The notes under the pieces are model-generated. The model did no database searches and was not told the origin of the DNA. It saw only the letters and a list, made by a program, of their open reading frames with translations. From Rubricoccus marinus (GTDB lineage Bacteria; Bacteroidota; Rhodothermia; Rhodothermales; Rubricoccaceae), in assembly GCF_002257665.1 (NCBI RefSeq), contig NZ_MQWB01000001.1, positions 2,952,619 to 3,016,618 on the forward strand: DNA of 64,000 nucleotides. Direction: 5' to 3'. Below, one piece after another: positions 1 through 8,385 of the stretch; positions within the stretch are counted from its first letter, which is position 1, and each line of letters starts with the position of its first letter. The position numbers were made by a program, and so were the translations under genes.

Positions 1-1746
1 GGGGCCGCTGGCGGCGCGCTGGGGCTCCTCAACGTGGACTTTATCCGCGAGGCGACGTTCTACACCGGCGGCTTTCCGGTCCGGTACGGCGACGCGGGCT
101 CGTCGGTCCTGGTCGTCGAGAACCGTCCGGGCAGCCCCGGCCTGCTCTCGGGCGACATCACGGTCGGCGCGACCGAGACCGCGCTGTCTCTGGACGGCTC
201 CTCTGGCGAGGACTTCAACTGGATCTTTAGCGCCCGGCGCTCCTACCTCCAGCTCCTGTTCGAGCTGATCGACCTGCCCATCCGGCCGGCCTACTGGGAC
301 TTCCAAAACCGGACCGAGTGGGACGTCACCGACAAGGACCGGCTCGTCTTTTTCGGCCTCTGGGCCGTGGACGACTTCGACATCGCGCAGCCCGAAGACC
401 CGGACGACTTCGAAGGTCAGGAGATCGCCTCTCGCGTGCTGGACAACGACCAGCGGAGCTACACCGCGGGCCTCTCGTGGCGCCGGCTCGTCCCCGGCGG
501 CTTTTTTACGACGGCCTTCAGCCGCTCCTACCAGGAGTTCTTCTTCAACGACCGCGACGAGGCCGGCGACCCGCTCCTCTCCAACATCTCCGAGGAAGCC
601 GCGTGGCGCCTGCGGACCGACGGCGACCTGCGCCTCGCGCCCGGCCTCACGCTCGGTGTCGGCGGCGGGGCCTCTCGCGAGACCATCGCGAGCGATTTCT
701 TCCAGCGCGCGACGCCCGCGAACCGCCTCCCGGCCGATCTCGCCTTTGACGCCGATCTCGGTCTCTGGAAAGGCTTCGGCTACACCCAGATCACCGCGAA
801 GGCCGCTGGCGGCAAGCTCGCCCTCACCGGCGGCGTCCGTGCGGATGGCACCGACTTCTTGGACCAGGGCTTCTCCGTCTCGCCGCGCGTGAGCGCGAGC
901 GTCGACCTGACGGATCAGATCAGCGCCTCTGGCGCCGTGGGCCGCTTTACTCAATCGCCGGAGTTGGTGTCGCTCGCCGTGCGCGACGGCGTCTCGCCAG
1001 AGGCCCCGTACGCCAACCGCGGGCTCCGGTGGATCGCCGTCGATCAGGTAATCGGCGGGCTCGCACTCACGCCCGTGCCCAGCCTCCGCGTCTCGCTGGA
1101 GGGCTTCTACAAGCAGTACGACGACTACCCCGTCTCCGTGAGCGATCCGCGCGTGTCGCTCGCCAACCTCGGCGGCGACTTCGGCGTGATCGGCGCCGAG
1201 CCTCTGGCGCCCCAGGGCGAGGGCCGCGCCTACGGCGTGGAGCTCTCGGCGCAGAAGCGGCTGACCTCGAAGGTCTACGGACTCGGCGCGTACACGCTCG
1301 CGTGGAGCGAGTTCACCGGCGCCGATGGCGTCTACAAGCCGAGCGCGTGGGACGTGCGGCACAACCTCCAACTGACCGGCGGGATTCGGCTGGGTGGCTG
1401 GGAGATCGGCTCCAAGCTCGCGTTCCAGTCGGGCCGCCCGTTTACGCCGTTCGATTTCGCGGCCTCGGAAGTGGAGTACGCCCTCTCGCGCCGCGGCGTG
1501 CTGGACCTCGACCGGCTGAACCAGGAGCGCACCTCGGTCTACACCCGCTGGGACGTGCGCGTGGACCGCCGCTTCTCCATCGCGGGCCGCGTCAACGGCA
1601 ACGTGTACCTGGACGTGCAAAACATCCTCGACCGCGAAAACGTGTTCGGCGTGCAGTACACCGAGGACCCTGCGGTCCCGAGCCGCTTGCGCGAGCAGTC
1701 GGGCATCGGGCGGCTCCCGTCGGTCGGCTTCAGCGTCGAGTTCTAG
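1..1746 (+). CDS. TonB-dependent outer-membrane receptor, C-terminal part
   Basis: The frame is open from base 1, so the start and the N-terminal regulatory and early plug domains lie outside the window; 581 residues are visible. The opening residues (LNVDFIREATFYTGGFPVRYG) match the end of a TonB plug domain, and the rest is an alternating amphipathic beta-barrel ending in a terminal aromatic (VGFSVEF) as expected for an outer-membrane protein. Family knowledge: such receptors import siderophores, vitamins or glycans using TonB energy; the substrate cannot be read here. A palindrome-rich spacer follows before the sensor kinase gene. Confidence 0.85.
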   Translation, partial: GAAGGALGLLNVDFIREATFYTGGFPVRYGDAGSSVLVVENRPGSPGLLSGDITVGATETALSLDGSSGEDFNWIFSARRSYLQLLFELIDLPIRPAYWDFQNRTEWDVTDKDRLVFFGLWAVDDFDIAQPEDPDDFEGQEIASRVLDNDQRSYTAGLSWRRLVPGGFFTTAFSRSYQEFFFNDRDEAGDPLLSNISEEAAWRLRTDGDLRLAPGLTLGVGGGASRETIASDFFQRATPANRLPADLAFDADLGLWKGFGYTQITAKAAGGKLALTGGVRADGTDFLDQGFSVSPRVSASVDLTDQISASGAVGRFTQSPELVSLAVRDGVSPEAPYANRGLRWIAVDQVIGGLALTPVPSLRVSLEGFYKQYDDYPVSVSDPRVSLANLGGDFGVIGAEPLAPQGEGRAYGVELSAQKRLTSKVYGLGAYTLAWSEFTGADGVYKPSAWDVRHNLQLTGGIRLGGWEIGSKLAFQSGRPFTPFDFAASEVEYALSRRGVLDLDRLNQERTSVYTRWDVRVDRRFSIAGRVNGNVYLDVQNILDRENVFGVQYTEDPAVPSRLREQSGIGRLPSVGFSVEF

Positions 1747-1768
1747 GGCGGGAGACGCAGAGGCCTCG

Positions 1769-1786
1769 CGCCAGAGGCCTCCGGCG
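1769..1786. repeat. Imperfect copy of the 18-bp palindrome
   Basis: CGCCAGAGG is followed by CCTCCGGCG, one base away from the perfect palindrome CGCCAGAGGCCTCTGGCG. It sits 22 bp after the receptor stop codon and may act as a 3' hairpin. Confidence 0.5.
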
Positions 1787-1827
1787 CGTTCCCGCGCGGC
1801 AACCGCGTAGGTACTTTCGCGGGCGGT

Positions 1828-2931
1828 ATGAAACGCGCCGCTGTTCTCCTGTGCCTGCTCTCCCTTGCCGCGTGCGGATCGCCCTCGCGCGAGGACGTAG
1901 ACGAGCGGAAGCGCGAGAGCGGGACCCGCGAGTTGAATGGCAAGGTGGGCGTGTTTCTGGACGAGGGCCCGGTCTACTATCGCTACCGTTACCTGCCGGA
2001 CAGCCTTGTCGTGCTTGGCGAGGGCTTGGAGGAGGGACCCGAGGTCGAGATGCCGTTCGATGCCTTTAGCGCGATCGTGGTACAACTCGAAGCGCTGGGC
2101 GTGGTGATCGCGGAGGACCCCGCCGCGATGAAGTACGACCGCATGCCGGGAGAGGACGACGTGATCGTGAGCGTGAGCGTCCCGCCAGCGGCGGCGGCGG
2201 CTCTGGGTGGTGCCGCGGGGCTCGCGCTCGCGCTGGGGGTGCTGCTCTGGGCCATCCGGCGCCAGAGGCGGGAGAGGAGGTTGCAGCGTGGGTTGGCGCG
2301 CGCTCGTGAGGCCGAACGCGCACACCTCGCGCGCGAAATACACGACGGGCCGCTGCAAGAGCTGTGCGCCCTTCAGATGGGGCTCGTCGGGCTGGGCGAT
2401 CAGCCGGTCGACACCGACAGCGCGCGGGTGCTGGCAGCCGAGATCATCGGCGAGCTTCGGCTGGTGTGCGGGGCCCTCCGGCCGCCGGGCCTGGACCAGA
2501 TGGGGCTCGTCCGCTCGGTCGAGGCGCTCATGGAGCGCGCCCGCGCGCGCCACCCGGAGATCGCGTTTGGATTCGAGGCCTCGCCAGAGGCCGAGGCGCT
2601 CGGCCGAGACCTCGGGGACGAGGAGGCTCTGGCCCTGTTCCGCATCGCGCAAGAGGCGTTGACCAACGCCATCCAGCACGCCTCCGCTTCACGCATTGAG
2701 GTCGCGGCCGAGGCCTCTGGCGGCGCGATCCGCCTCGTCGTGACGGACAACGGCGTGGGGTTGGAACGGCGGAAGGACCAGTCTCTAGCCGAGGCGGGGC
2801 ACTTTGGGATCGTGGGAATGAAGGAGCGCGCAAACACGCTGGACCTGCGGCTCGCGTTCAGGACGCCAGAGGCCGGGGGGACGCAGGTGGCGGTCTCGCG
2901 GCGGCGCACGTCTTCGCTTCAGCTCTCATGA
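1828..2931 (+). CDS. Membrane-anchored sensor histidine kinase (HisKA_3 type) with lipoprotein-like signal
   Basis: 367 residues. The N-terminus has a lipobox-like LAAC with Cys16. A sensor region of about 100 residues follows, then one hydrophobic segment at about 119-143 and a dimerisation/phosphoacceptor helix with REIHDGPLQ (His172). The ATPase domain shows AQEALTNAIQHA, DNGVGL and GIVGMKERA. This layout is typical of NarX/LiaS-type kinases. The stop overlaps the start of the response regulator gene (ATGA at 2928-2931), so the two form a two-component operon. The signal is unknown. A Cys16 lipobox combined with a downstream membrane helix is unusual; Cys16 may simply lie in an uncleaved first membrane segment. 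Confidence 0.9.
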   Translation: MKRAAVLLCLLSLAACGSPSREDVDERKRESGTRELNGKVGVFLDEGPVYYRYRYLPDSLVVLGEGLEEGPEVEMPFDAFSAIVVQLEALGVVIAEDPAAMKYDRMPGEDDVIVSVSVPPAAAAALGGAAGLALALGVLLWAIRRQRRERRLQRGLARAREAERAHLAREIHDGPLQELCALQMGLVGLGDQPVDTDSARVLAAEIIGELRLVCGALRPPGLDQMGLVRSVEALMERARARHPEIAFGFEASPEAEALGRDLGDEEALALFRIAQEALTNAIQHASASRIEVAAEASGGAIRLVVTDNGVGLERRKDQSLAEAGHFGIVGMKERANTLDLRLAFRTPEAGGTQVAVSRRRTSSLQLS

Positions 2932-3554
2932 TGCCTCCCTACCGCGTCCTGCTCGTAGACGACCACCCGCTTTTCCGCGAGGGGCTCCGCCGTCAACTCG
3001 ACGCCGACGACCGGCTTCAGGTTGTCGGCGAGGCGTCGGACGGGAAGGAGGGGCTCCGGCTGTGCCAGAGCCTGACCCCTGACGTCCTCGTGCTGGACAT
3101 GCATCTGCCTCAGCTTTCCGGCCCCGACGTGGCGCAGGCAGCATCGGCCTTGGCGGCTCCTCCTCGGATGCTCGCGCTGAGCGCGTACGACGACGCGTCT
3201 TACGTCCACGCGCTGATGGACGCGGGGGCTGCGGGCTACGTCACGAAAGACCAGCACCCCGCCGTGATCCGCGAGGCCGTCGTCGCGGTGGCCGAGGGGC
3301 ACGGGCGGTGGTTTGTGGCCCTCCCGCAGCGGCCTGATCAGCTGTCGCCGCTGACGGCCCGCGAGCACGAGGTCCTGCTCTTTCTCTCGCGTGGGCTCGA
3401 CAACCGCACCATCGGCGACCGGCTGTTCGTGACCGAGAACACGGTCCGGAACCACCTCACCGCGATCTATTCCAAGCTGGGACTGAACTCCGCTCGGGAG
3501 GCCATCGCGTGGGCCTGGAAGCACGGCATCGCAGACGCTCAGGAAGGGGCGTAG
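2928..3554 (+). CDS. NarL/FixJ-family response regulator
   Basis: 208 residues. Receiver domain at about 6-120 with acidic pocket DD at 11-12, phosphoacceptor Asp57 (VLDMHLP) and conserved Lys in YVTKDQ. The C-terminal LuxR-type helix-turn-helix reads LTAREHEVLLFLSRG then VTENTVRNHLTAIYSKLG. Its ATG overlaps the stop of the kinase gene by four bases, implying translational coupling and a cognate pair. A second ATG directly follows (2931) and could be the start used. Output genes are not evident; the next gene is separated by 150 bp. Confidence 0.93.
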   Translation: MMPPYRVLLVDDHPLFREGLRRQLDADDRLQVVGEASDGKEGLRLCQSLTPDVLVLDMHLPQLSGPDVAQAASALAAPPRMLALSAYDDASYVHALMDAGAAGYVTKDQHPAVIREAVVAVAEGHGRWFVALPQRPDQLSPLTAREHEVLLFLSRGLDNRTIGDRLFVTENTVRNHLTAIYSKLGLNSAREAIAWAWKHGIADAQEGA

Positions 3555-3705
3555 GCCGCGCCTGTGAGGTATGGACTAGAAGGCCTGTGAGGTGCCTCTG
3601 GCGAGATCGTGAGGTGTGCACGTAGGGGCGCCGCAGGGGCGCACCGTAGGCTGCGGGACTGGGCACGACCACTGTCTCAGTCCTCCTTGCCTCCCCTTTC
3701 CTGCT

Positions 3706-4263
3706 ATGCGCTATTCCCTCGTTCTCGTCGCGCTTCTCGCCGTGCCTGCAGCCTCGGCGCAGTCCTCGTTTTTCGCCGCGGAGTTCGGCGCCGGCTCCAA
3801 CGGCATCGCCGCCAGAGGCCAGGCCGGGCTGGGGCGGCTGGGCCCCGTTGCGCCCACGGTCCGCCTCGCGATGACAACGGACACGGCACCGGCGTCGGCG
3901 GAGCCCTCGTACCGGCAGTCCAACGTCGAGGTGGGGCTGGGAGCATCGCGGGTGGTGCGGCTGGCGGATGGGGTCGGACTCGCGGGCGGCGCGGGGGTAG
4001 CCGTCGCCGTTGCCGCCCGTGACGAGGGGGCCTCTCAGGACGGCGCGTTTTTCCGCTTTCCCAAGATGCAGTTTGGCCTGACGCTTCCCCTCGACCTCAG
4101 CGCCGTCGTGCGCCTGACGCGGACCGTGAGCGTTTCGGCGGGAGGGTACTGGAGCGTGCCTCTGGCGTCGGGCAGCAGCGAGAGCGACCCGGACCTCCTC
4201 GCGCAGATGCCGAGCTTGGGGCAGCACGGTGCCGTCCTGGGCGTGCGCGTGGGCGGGTGGTAG
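3706..4263 (+). CDS. Secreted protein of unknown function, possibly a small beta-barrel
   Basis: 185 residues. The start at 3706 is preferred because it opens directly into a signal peptide (MRYSLVLVALLAVPAASAQ) with cleavage likely after SAQ; the frame is open further upstream but without plausible coding character. The mature part is rich in Gly, Val and Ala in alternating hydrophobic patterns, compatible with an outer-membrane barrel or periplasmic beta protein. No family was recognised. The 3555-3705 spacer contains two direct copies of CCTGTGAGGT (about 3563-3593) and one copy of the iterated 10-mer. Confidence 0.6.
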   Translation: MRYSLVLVALLAVPAASAQSSFFAAEFGAGSNGIAARGQAGLGRLGPVAPTVRLAMTTDTAPASAEPSYRQSNVEVGLGASRVVRLADGVGLAGGAGVAVAVAARDEGASQDGAFFRFPKMQFGLTLPLDLSAVVRLTRTVSVSAGGYWSVPLASGSSESDPDLLAQMPSLGQHGAVLGVRVGGW

Positions 4264-4309
4264 GCCCCCGCCGCCAGAGGCGTTCGATGTGGCATGCCGC
4301 GCCCGCGCT

Positions 4310-4346
4310 AAAAAAACGCCCCGCCGGTCTCGGGGACGGGCGGGGC
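4310..4346 (-). terminator. Rho-independent terminator for a minus-strand transcript
   Basis: Read on the minus strand: stem GCCCCGCC pairs with GGCGGGGC (8 bp, 13-nt loop), followed at once by G and seven T residues. This is the only classical hairpin plus T-tract seen in the window and implies that a short minus-strand RNA ends here. Confidence 0.75.
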
Positions 4347-4372
4347 TTGAGATCCGGTGCCGGAGGCGCGGC

Positions 4373-4456
4373 TTAGCTGTTGGCCTTCTCCCGGTGGGAG
4401 GCGAGGGCGAGAAGCAAGAGGAGCGCCGCCGGGACCGCGAGTTGCAAAGCAATCAT
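4373..4456 (-). CDS. Possible 27-residue single-membrane-helix peptide
   Basis: ATG at 4456 opens a 27-codon frame, MIALQLAVPAALLLLLALAS followed by HREKANS and TAA. It is one hydrophobic helix with a short charged tail, reminiscent in shape (not sequence) of small membrane peptides such as KdpF-like subunits. Its stop codon lies 26 bp before the stem of the intrinsic terminator, which supports a short dedicated transcript. No clear promoter or ribosome binding site was found, so a non-coding RNA is an alternative. Confidence 0.35.
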   Translation of the reverse strand: MIALQLAVPAALLLLLALASHREKANS

Positions 4457-4621
4457 GTCGCGTGGGGCGGCTGGTGGACGGGAAGTTCTGTACGGACAAC
4501 TACGGCATTGGAGTTGCACGATGCAGGCGGAGACCACGCGAACCGTCGCGATTCAGGGCTGACCTGACGCCGGTCCCTGCTCAACGCCGGCCGTGGCCTC
4601 GCGGGCCACCTCTCATGCCGC

Positions 4622-4651
4622 GCCTCTGGCGTTCGGAGTCACGCCAGAGGC
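4622..4651. repeat. Inverted pair of the iterated 10-mer after the ankyrin gene
   Basis: GCCTCTGGCG and CGCCAGAGGC are separated by a 10-base loop and lie about 10 bp downstream of the minus-strand ankyrin stop codon. Probable 3' hairpin without a T-tract. Confidence 0.6.
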
Positions 4652-4660
4652 CGCCTTTCC

Positions 4661-5623
4661 CTATTCGCCAAGAGCGGCTTGGAGCGCGGCCACGGCGGCG
4701 CTGAAGTCCGTGTACTCGCTGTCGTCGTTGAGCCGCGCGAGGTCCAGCGGGGTGAGGCCGTCCGCGTTGTGGATTGTGGGGTCCGCGCCGTACTGCAGGA
4801 GAATCGGGACCACCGAGCCTTTTACGGAGCCGAGAAAGGCCGCGTGCATCGGGGTGTGGCGGGACTCGTCGGCCGAGCGCGCGTCGGGGTCTGCGCCGGC
4901 GTCGAGGAGTGCGCGCGCAGGCCCGGCCGCGTCGAAGCGGGCCGCGGCGTGGAGCGCGGTGTCGCCGTTGTCGTCTGCCGTGGCGGGGTCCGCGCCTGCC
5001 TCCACCAAGAGGCGGATCGTGGCGGCGTCGGCGTCGGCGTAGATCACGGCGTGGTGCAGGATGGGCCGCCCGTATGGGCCAGCGACGCTCAGGTCGGCGC
5101 CGGCGTCCACCAGCAACCGGATGGCCTCGGCGTCGCTCCGGTTGATCGCGGCATGGAGGGGCGCCCATCCCTCAGCGTCCGTCTCGTTGGGGTCGGCGCC
5201 GGCGTCCAGCGCGCAGCGGACGTGCGCGGCGGTCTCGGCGCGAGGGAGCGGAGGGCAATCGCCAGAGGCGCCGGCCGCCGCGCCAGAGGCCTCTGGCGCG
5301 AGCGCGAAGTTGAGCCGCGTCCGCGACGCCGAGAGGCACATAAACCTCCCCTCGGCGGGCTCGAACCCGCGGCGCGAGACGACGGCGACGTAGTCCGTGA
5401 CGGTGAGGCTCGTGAAGACGGCCTCGCCTCTGGCGTCGGTCTGGGCGGAGTAGCGGGCGGGCTTGCCCTCGTTCCAGTCGGCAGCGGTGAACAGCTCCAC
5501 GAGCGTTCCGTCGTAGGACGGGGCCGAGCCCGCGTACGCGAGGATGCGGACCTCGGCGCACGGGCCTTGCGCAGACGCGGGGCCGGCGGCGAGGAGCAGG
5601 ACGGAGAGAGCGAGCAGGCGCAT
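4661..5623 (-). CDS. Secreted ankyrin-repeat protein
   Basis: 320 residues with signal peptide MRLLALSVLLLAAGPASAQ. Residues about 20-110 look like a small beta-sandwich regulatory domain (TDARGEAVF...TVTDYVAVV), then a linker rich in APEASGAAAGASG. About five ankyrin repeats follow from about residue 130 (GWAPLHAAINRSDAEAIRLL, NGDTALHAAARFDAAGPARA, HTPMHAAFLG, GLTPLDLARL). Ankyrin arrays bind other proteins; the partner is unknown. The linker is encoded by a perfect copy of the 18-bp palindrome (5281-5298) and another 10-mer just next to it. Confidence 0.85.
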   Translation of the reverse strand: MRLLALSVLLLAAGPASAQGPCAEVRILAYAGSAPSYDGTLVELFTAADWNEGKPARYSAQTDARGEAVFTSLTVTDYVAVVSRRGFEPAEGRFMCLSASRTRLNFALAPEASGAAAGASGDCPPLPRAETAAHVRCALDAGADPNETDAEGWAPLHAAINRSDAEAIRLLVDAGADLSVAGPYGRPILHHAVIYADADAATIRLLVEAGADPATADDNGDTALHAAARFDAAGPARALLDAGADPDARSADESRHTPMHAAFLGSVKGSVVPILLQYGADPTIHNADGLTPLDLARLNDDSEYTDFSAAVAALQAALGE

Positions 5624-5639
5624 GGAGGCGGGGGTGTGG

Positions 5640-5657
5640 CGCCAGAGGCCTCTGGCG
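5640..5657. repeat. 18-bp palindrome CGCCAGAGGCCTCTGGCG
   Basis: Perfect palindrome 16 bp upstream of the ankyrin start and downstream of the gene ending at 5750. Confidence 0.8.
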
Positions 5658-5681
5658 TTGGTGGGTCGGTGTCGGCGGCGG

Positions 5682-5747
5682 CGCCAGAGGTAGCGGGCGG
5701 CTCCAGAGGCACCGGGCGGCGCCTGAGGCGCTGGGCGGCGCCAGAGG
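5682..5747. repeat. Three 19-bp tandem units built on the iterated 10-mer
   Basis: Units at 5682-5700, 5701-5719 and 5720-5738 share the form C(G/T)CC(A/T)GAGGNNNNGGGCGG, with a fourth partial unit at 5739-5747. Two of the units carry degenerate cores (CTCCAGAGG, CGCCTGAGG). It lies directly after the stop of the minus-strand gene at 5750. Confidence 0.7.
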
Positions 5748-5749
5748 CG

Positions 5750-7042
5750 TCAGCGCACGAGGTCGTAGGCCGTGACGGTAGCGGACGGCGTGGGGCCGCC
5801 GTCATAGGAGCGGTACGAGCCGGACACGACGACGCGCAGCGCGTCGCCGACCTCGCCGCACGCGAGGACGCGGTGCGTGAACGTGCCGGCGTCGGAGATG
5901 GAGACCGACGCCACTTCCTCGCGTCTGCCGATCGTTCCGTCGGCTGCAATCACCTGGATGTCCACTTTGCGCTGGTAGTTCTCGGCCCAGCGCGTGCTGA
6001 GGAGCGCGATGTCGCCGTCCCAATCGCACGCCACGTCCGGGTCTGGCCCGCCGACGCTGAACGCGCTCGCGCGCTCCATCCCGTCGGCCTCCACAAACCA
6101 CTCGGTGTTGGTCGTCGTCGTCCCCCGGCGGTCCGTGAACGAGTTCTGCTCCCCGGTGTACCCGACGCGGACGCGGCGTCCCGAAGGCGTCGCGCCGAAA
6201 AACGTCGTGCCCGGCCGCGTGCCGTCGTACCCGGTGCCGAACGTCTCGAAGCCTGTTGCGAGGGACGGGGTGCCGGCCGTGAGGTCGAGGTCGAGAACTG
6301 CGGACTGCGAGGCGGTCCCGATGTAGGCCGTCATGTCGATGGGCAGCGTCGCGCGCGGGCCTCTGGCGACGGCCCGGCCTGCCGTTTCCCCCGGGTCGAA
6401 GTCGACGAGCGTCGGGGCGACGTGGAGGCCGCCGCTCCACGTCACCTCGCCAGAGGCTGTGATCCGGCTGGCGACGAGGACCTCGACGCCGGTCGAGTCC
6501 CCCTCGTCGTTGATGACGCGCGTCTCGCCGGCGTGGATCGCGAGCCAGTCGCCCCCCTCGATCGGGAGAAAGCCGTACGTCTCCTCGCTCCACGTCCCGA
6601 TCACGCTCGGGTTGGACCGGATGTCCGCTGGAAGGGCGGGCGAGACCTCCGTGCGCGCCCGCTCCGTGCCGTCCGGGCCGAGCCGTAGGCCGAGCGCGAT
6701 GCGGGAGTCGGAGATCGCGGTCCGCGCGATGCCGAGCGCCACGCCGTCGCCATCGGGGGCGAGGTGGAGGGCCGGGCGGGTGTAGGCGCCCAAGTCGTCG
6801 TCGGTAGACCGCGACCACGTCTGCACCCCGTCGAGCGAGCGCGCGACGCTCAGGAACACGCCGAACGGGACGGCGAGGACGACGCCGCCCTCGGCGTCTA
6901 CGAAGGCCGCAGCTCGCTCGTAGTCACCGCTCGTCGGCGCCGGCACCTCGGCGGTGCGGCTCACGCGCGGCTGCGCGAGTGCTTCTGGCGCGAGGAGGAA
7001 GGCAGCAAGCGCGAGGATCAGGGTGGGGCGCAGAGCGGTCAC
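5750..7042 (-). CDS. Secreted protein of unknown function
   Basis: 430 residues from a GTG start at 7042, chosen because it opens into a signal peptide (MTALRPTLILALAAFLLAPEALAQ). The mature protein alternates short hydrophobic beta strands with turns and has repeated phrases such as SLDGVQTWSRSTDDD and RWAENYQRKVDIQVI, in the style of a sialidase-like or other beta-propeller fold. No catalytic motif or sorting tail was recognised. Function unknown; envelope or extracellular location is the only firm inference. Confidence 0.65.
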   Translation of the reverse strand: MTALRPTLILALAAFLLAPEALAQPRVSRTAEVPAPTSGDYERAAAFVDAEGGVVLAVPFGVFLSVARSLDGVQTWSRSTDDDLGAYTRPALHLAPDGDGVALGIARTAISDSRIALGLRLGPDGTERARTEVSPALPADIRSNPSVIGTWSEETYGFLPIEGGDWLAIHAGETRVINDEGDSTGVEVLVASRITASGEVTWSGGLHVAPTLVDFDPGETAGRAVARGPRATLPIDMTAYIGTASQSAVLDLDLTAGTPSLATGFETFGTGYDGTRPGTTFFGATPSGRRVRVGYTGEQNSFTDRRGTTTTNTEWFVEADGMERASAFSVGGPDPDVACDWDGDIALLSTRWAENYQRKVDIQVIAADGTIGRREEVASVSISDAGTFTHRVLACGEVGDALRVVVSGSYRSYDGGPTPSATVTAYDLVR

Positions 7043-7112
7043 GGCGGAGGTCGGGGGAGGAAGGGCTATGCTAACGGTGCCTGCGGGCGTGCCGCCTCCC
7101 GAGATCGCGGGA

Positions 7113-7130
7113 GCCTCTGGCGCCAGAGGC
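7113..7130. repeat. 18-bp palindrome GCCTCTGGCGCCAGAGGC
   Basis: Perfect palindrome in the divergent spacer between the secreted protein gene (start 7042) and the cupin gene (start 7226). Confidence 0.85.
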
Positions 7131-7225
7131 GCACGAGCAGCGTGATATCAGGTGCTGCGACGCGGCTCCACCCGGACCTGTCCGGCCCGATCTTTCCGTC
7201 TTCCATTCCCACGCCTCTCGCGTCC

Positions 7226-7585
7226 ATGCCCCGTCACATTACCGCCCCTACCCGCATCCCCGTCCCTGGTGGCAAGACCATCGAAGAGCACGTTGGCCGC
7301 GTGAACACCCACACCGAGAGCGTCTCGGTCGCGCACATGGTGGCGCCGCCCGGTTGGGATGAGCCGGCACAGACCCCGAGCTTCGACGAGGTCACCATCG
7401 TGATCCGCGGCCGGATGCGCGTGGAGTACGACGGCGGCGAGATGGAGATCGGGCCGGGCGAGACCGTGCTCTGCGAGGCGGGCGAGCGCGTCCGCTACGT
7501 CAACCCGTCCATCGCGGAGGAGTGCGAGTACTGGGCGGTCTGCACGCCCGCGTTCTCGCCAGAGGAAGCGGGCCGCGAGGGCTGA
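7226..7585 (+). CDS. Small cupin-domain protein
   Basis: 119 residues. The ATG at 7226 is preferred as it begins the recognisable sequence; the open frame continues upstream through an unlikely region. A single cupin barrel is suggested by FDEVTIVIRGRMRVEYDGGE, then MEIGPGETVLCEAGERVRYVNP, matching the two conserved cupin strands and the Pro-Gly turn, though only some of the usual His ligands are evident (HTESVSVAHM upstream). Such proteins bind metal ions or small ligands or act as isomerases/dioxygenases; no substrate can be assigned. Confidence 0.75.
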   Translation: MPRHITAPTRIPVPGGKTIEEHVGRVNTHTESVSVAHMVAPPGWDEPAQTPSFDEVTIVIRGRMRVEYDGGEMEIGPGETVLCEAGERVRYVNPSIAEECEYWAVCTPAFSPEEAGREG

Positions 7586-7676
7586 GCAACGCCGGGCCTC
7601 TGGCGCGGTCTCCATCTCGGCGGGTCGCCAGCGGCCCGCCAGTTAGCTTTCATGCCCTCATCGCCTCCGCACCCGT

Positions 7677-8303
7677 ATGCGCGCCGCCCTCGCCCTCGCA
7701 ATCGTCCTAACGCTCGCGGCCTGCACGTCCTCGAAACAGGCCACCTCGGATGGATACCGAGTCTCGCAGGAAGAGAACGGGGACGTGACGATAGAGGTGC
7801 CGCCGGGGGCCTCAGCCGAAACGCTGATGGCGGCTCTCCAAGACGCCGCAGAGCTTACCAAGTGGGTGCCGCCAGAGGCCGCTGGCGGCCTGCGGCAAAT
7901 CGACGCGTCCGAGTTGCCCCCGGTTGGGGGCATGGGCAAAACATCGGTCTACGAATACGGATTGCAGGACGGTCGATTCAGCCTGTACGTCTACCGGTTC
8001 GGCGCCGATGCCGATTCTCAGATCGAGGGGACGCAGGTGGCGCTCGCTACGCTCGTCGAGCAGGGGCGCATCGACGCGTTCGAGTTGAAGGAACAGAGCG
8101 CCCGCGAGGTCGCTTGGGACGACACGGAGGCCACGTTGCACCGCGTACGGTTTGTCGAGACGATCCGCGGCGCCCCGTTTGACTCGTACATGTACCTCCT
8201 GAAAGACGACATCCACTGGATCAAGGCACGCGTGTCCTTTCCCGAGGGGCTGCACGACAAGGCCAAGGTGGACGCGATGGTGCTGGCGTTGCTCGCGGGC
8301 TAG
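7677..8303 (+). CDS. Lipoprotein of unknown function
   Basis: 208 residues with a lipoprotein signal (MRAALALAIVLTLAACTSSK, lipobox LAAC, Cys16). The mature domain mixes acidic and amphipathic segments (FSLYVYRFGADADSQIEGTQ; DSYMYLLKDDIHWIKARVSF), suggesting a soluble alpha/beta domain tethered to a membrane. No family recognised. The stop codon shares its last base with a perfect 18-bp palindrome. Confidence 0.65.
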   Translation: MRAALALAIVLTLAACTSSKQATSDGYRVSQEENGDVTIEVPPGASAETLMAALQDAAELTKWVPPEAAGGLRQIDASELPPVGGMGKTSVYEYGLQDGRFSLYVYRFGADADSQIEGTQVALATLVEQGRIDAFELKEQSAREVAWDDTEATLHRVRFVETIRGAPFDSYMYLLKDDIHWIKARVSFPEGLHDKAKVDAMVLALLAG

Positions 8304-8320
8304 CCTCTGGCGCCAGAGGC
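8303..8320. repeat. 18-bp palindrome starting at a stop codon
   Basis: GCCTCTGGCGCCAGAGGC starts with the G of the TAG stop of the upstream lipoprotein gene: a gap of zero bases. Candidate transcript-end hairpin. Confidence 0.85.
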
Positions 8321-8385
8321 CCGAGGCAGCACCGCGGACGACTTCCGACGAGGGACCCCGCCAGAGGCGCGCTCGTTGGAGCCTC

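Larger units (their letters stand above)
4264..4660. other. Intergenic region with minus-strand terminator, micro-ORF and inverted repeat
   Basis: 397 bp between a forward gene and a convergent reverse gene. It holds one CGCCAGAGG copy near 4273, an intrinsic terminator for the minus strand, a possible 27-codon minus-strand ORF, and a GCCTCTGGCG/CGCCAGAGGC inverted pair (about 4622-4651) just past the ankyrin stop codon. Nothing is recognised in 4457-4620. Confidence 0.6.

Noticed and set aside
1029-2069. Long plus-strand frame across the TonB receptor and kinase genes
   Set aside because: Arg/Pro-rich out-of-frame product that overlaps two clear genes.
4679-6688. 669-codon plus-strand frame opposite the ankyrin and secreted protein genes
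   Set aside because: Runs across two genes and a tandem repeat, with no signal or domain pattern.
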